From contig JAZDOH010000078.1 in the NCBI GenBank assembly GCA_043798815.1, positions 1-5,841 of the forward strand: a DNA stretch of 5,841 nucleotides, read 5' to 3'. Made by a program: the position numbers and the translations under genes. Source of the DNA: JAZDOH01 sp043798815. GTDB taxonomy: Bacteria > Patescibacteriota > Gracilibacteria > UM-FILTER-43-11. The notes under the pieces were generated by a model that saw only the letters and a program-made list of their open reading frames with translations, did not search any database and had not been told where the DNA came from. Positions 5,779 through 5,841 of this stretch are shown here, piece after piece (within the stretch, counting starts at the first letter, position 1; each line of letters starts with the position of its first letter).

Positions 5779-5841
5779 TTGCCTAGCACTTACGACATAT
5801 TCTGCTAATTTAGACAAATCATATCACTTATTGCAACGGAT

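Noticed and set aside
5784..5807. TAGCA...TGCTA inverted repeat after the last gene as a terminator
   Set aside because: The stem is only five pairs, the loop is 14 bases, and there is no T-run.

Overview
The window looks like chromosomal DNA from an uncultivated, compact-genome bacterium, most likely a member of the Patescibacteria (candidate phyla radiation), with a Peregrinibacteria-like flavour. This placement is an inference. It rests on S-layer-homology (SLH) domains on an exported protease, short intergenic spaces, small orphan proteins, and six gene starts with no convincing Shine-Dalgarno sequence. The standard bacterial code (UGA = stop) fits, because no reading frame needs an in-frame TGA.

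Left end (1-811): positions 1-131 hold no gene. They carry a strong-looking leftward promoter (TTGACA-N18-TATCAT) whose -35 box lies inside a GTTCAC-N8-GTGAAC dyad, so a repressor-controlled gene probably begins just outside the window. Two small minus-strand genes of unknown function follow, 130 aa then 87 aa in transcription order. They are 23 nt apart and probably co-transcribed from a promoter at 827-855. The 812-946 gap is a divergent promoter region.

Centre and right (947-5778, all plus strand): an exported trypsin-like serine protease with two PsbP/Mog1-like domains and three C-terminal SLH repeats comes first. It overlaps by ATGA a four-helix membrane protein with a Rossmann domain. 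That protein matches the N-terminal half of polyprenyl-phosphate sugar phosphotransferases but stops where the catalytic domain should begin. Nine bases later, in the same frame, lies a sugar-nucleotidyltransferase with a left-handed beta-helix tail. A membrane-anchored alpha-helical protein of unknown function closes the window. The theme is the cell surface: an SLH-anchored protease beside two genes related to activated-sugar and glycan metabolism.

The most notable points are the catalytic-domain-less phosphotransferase separated from the nucleotidyltransferase by one in-frame stop, the unusual protease architecture, and two promoters inside upstream genes whose predicted transcription starts fall on or next to the ATG, implying leaderless mRNAs. 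No RNA gene, CRISPR array, insertion sequence or convincing intrinsic terminator was seen.
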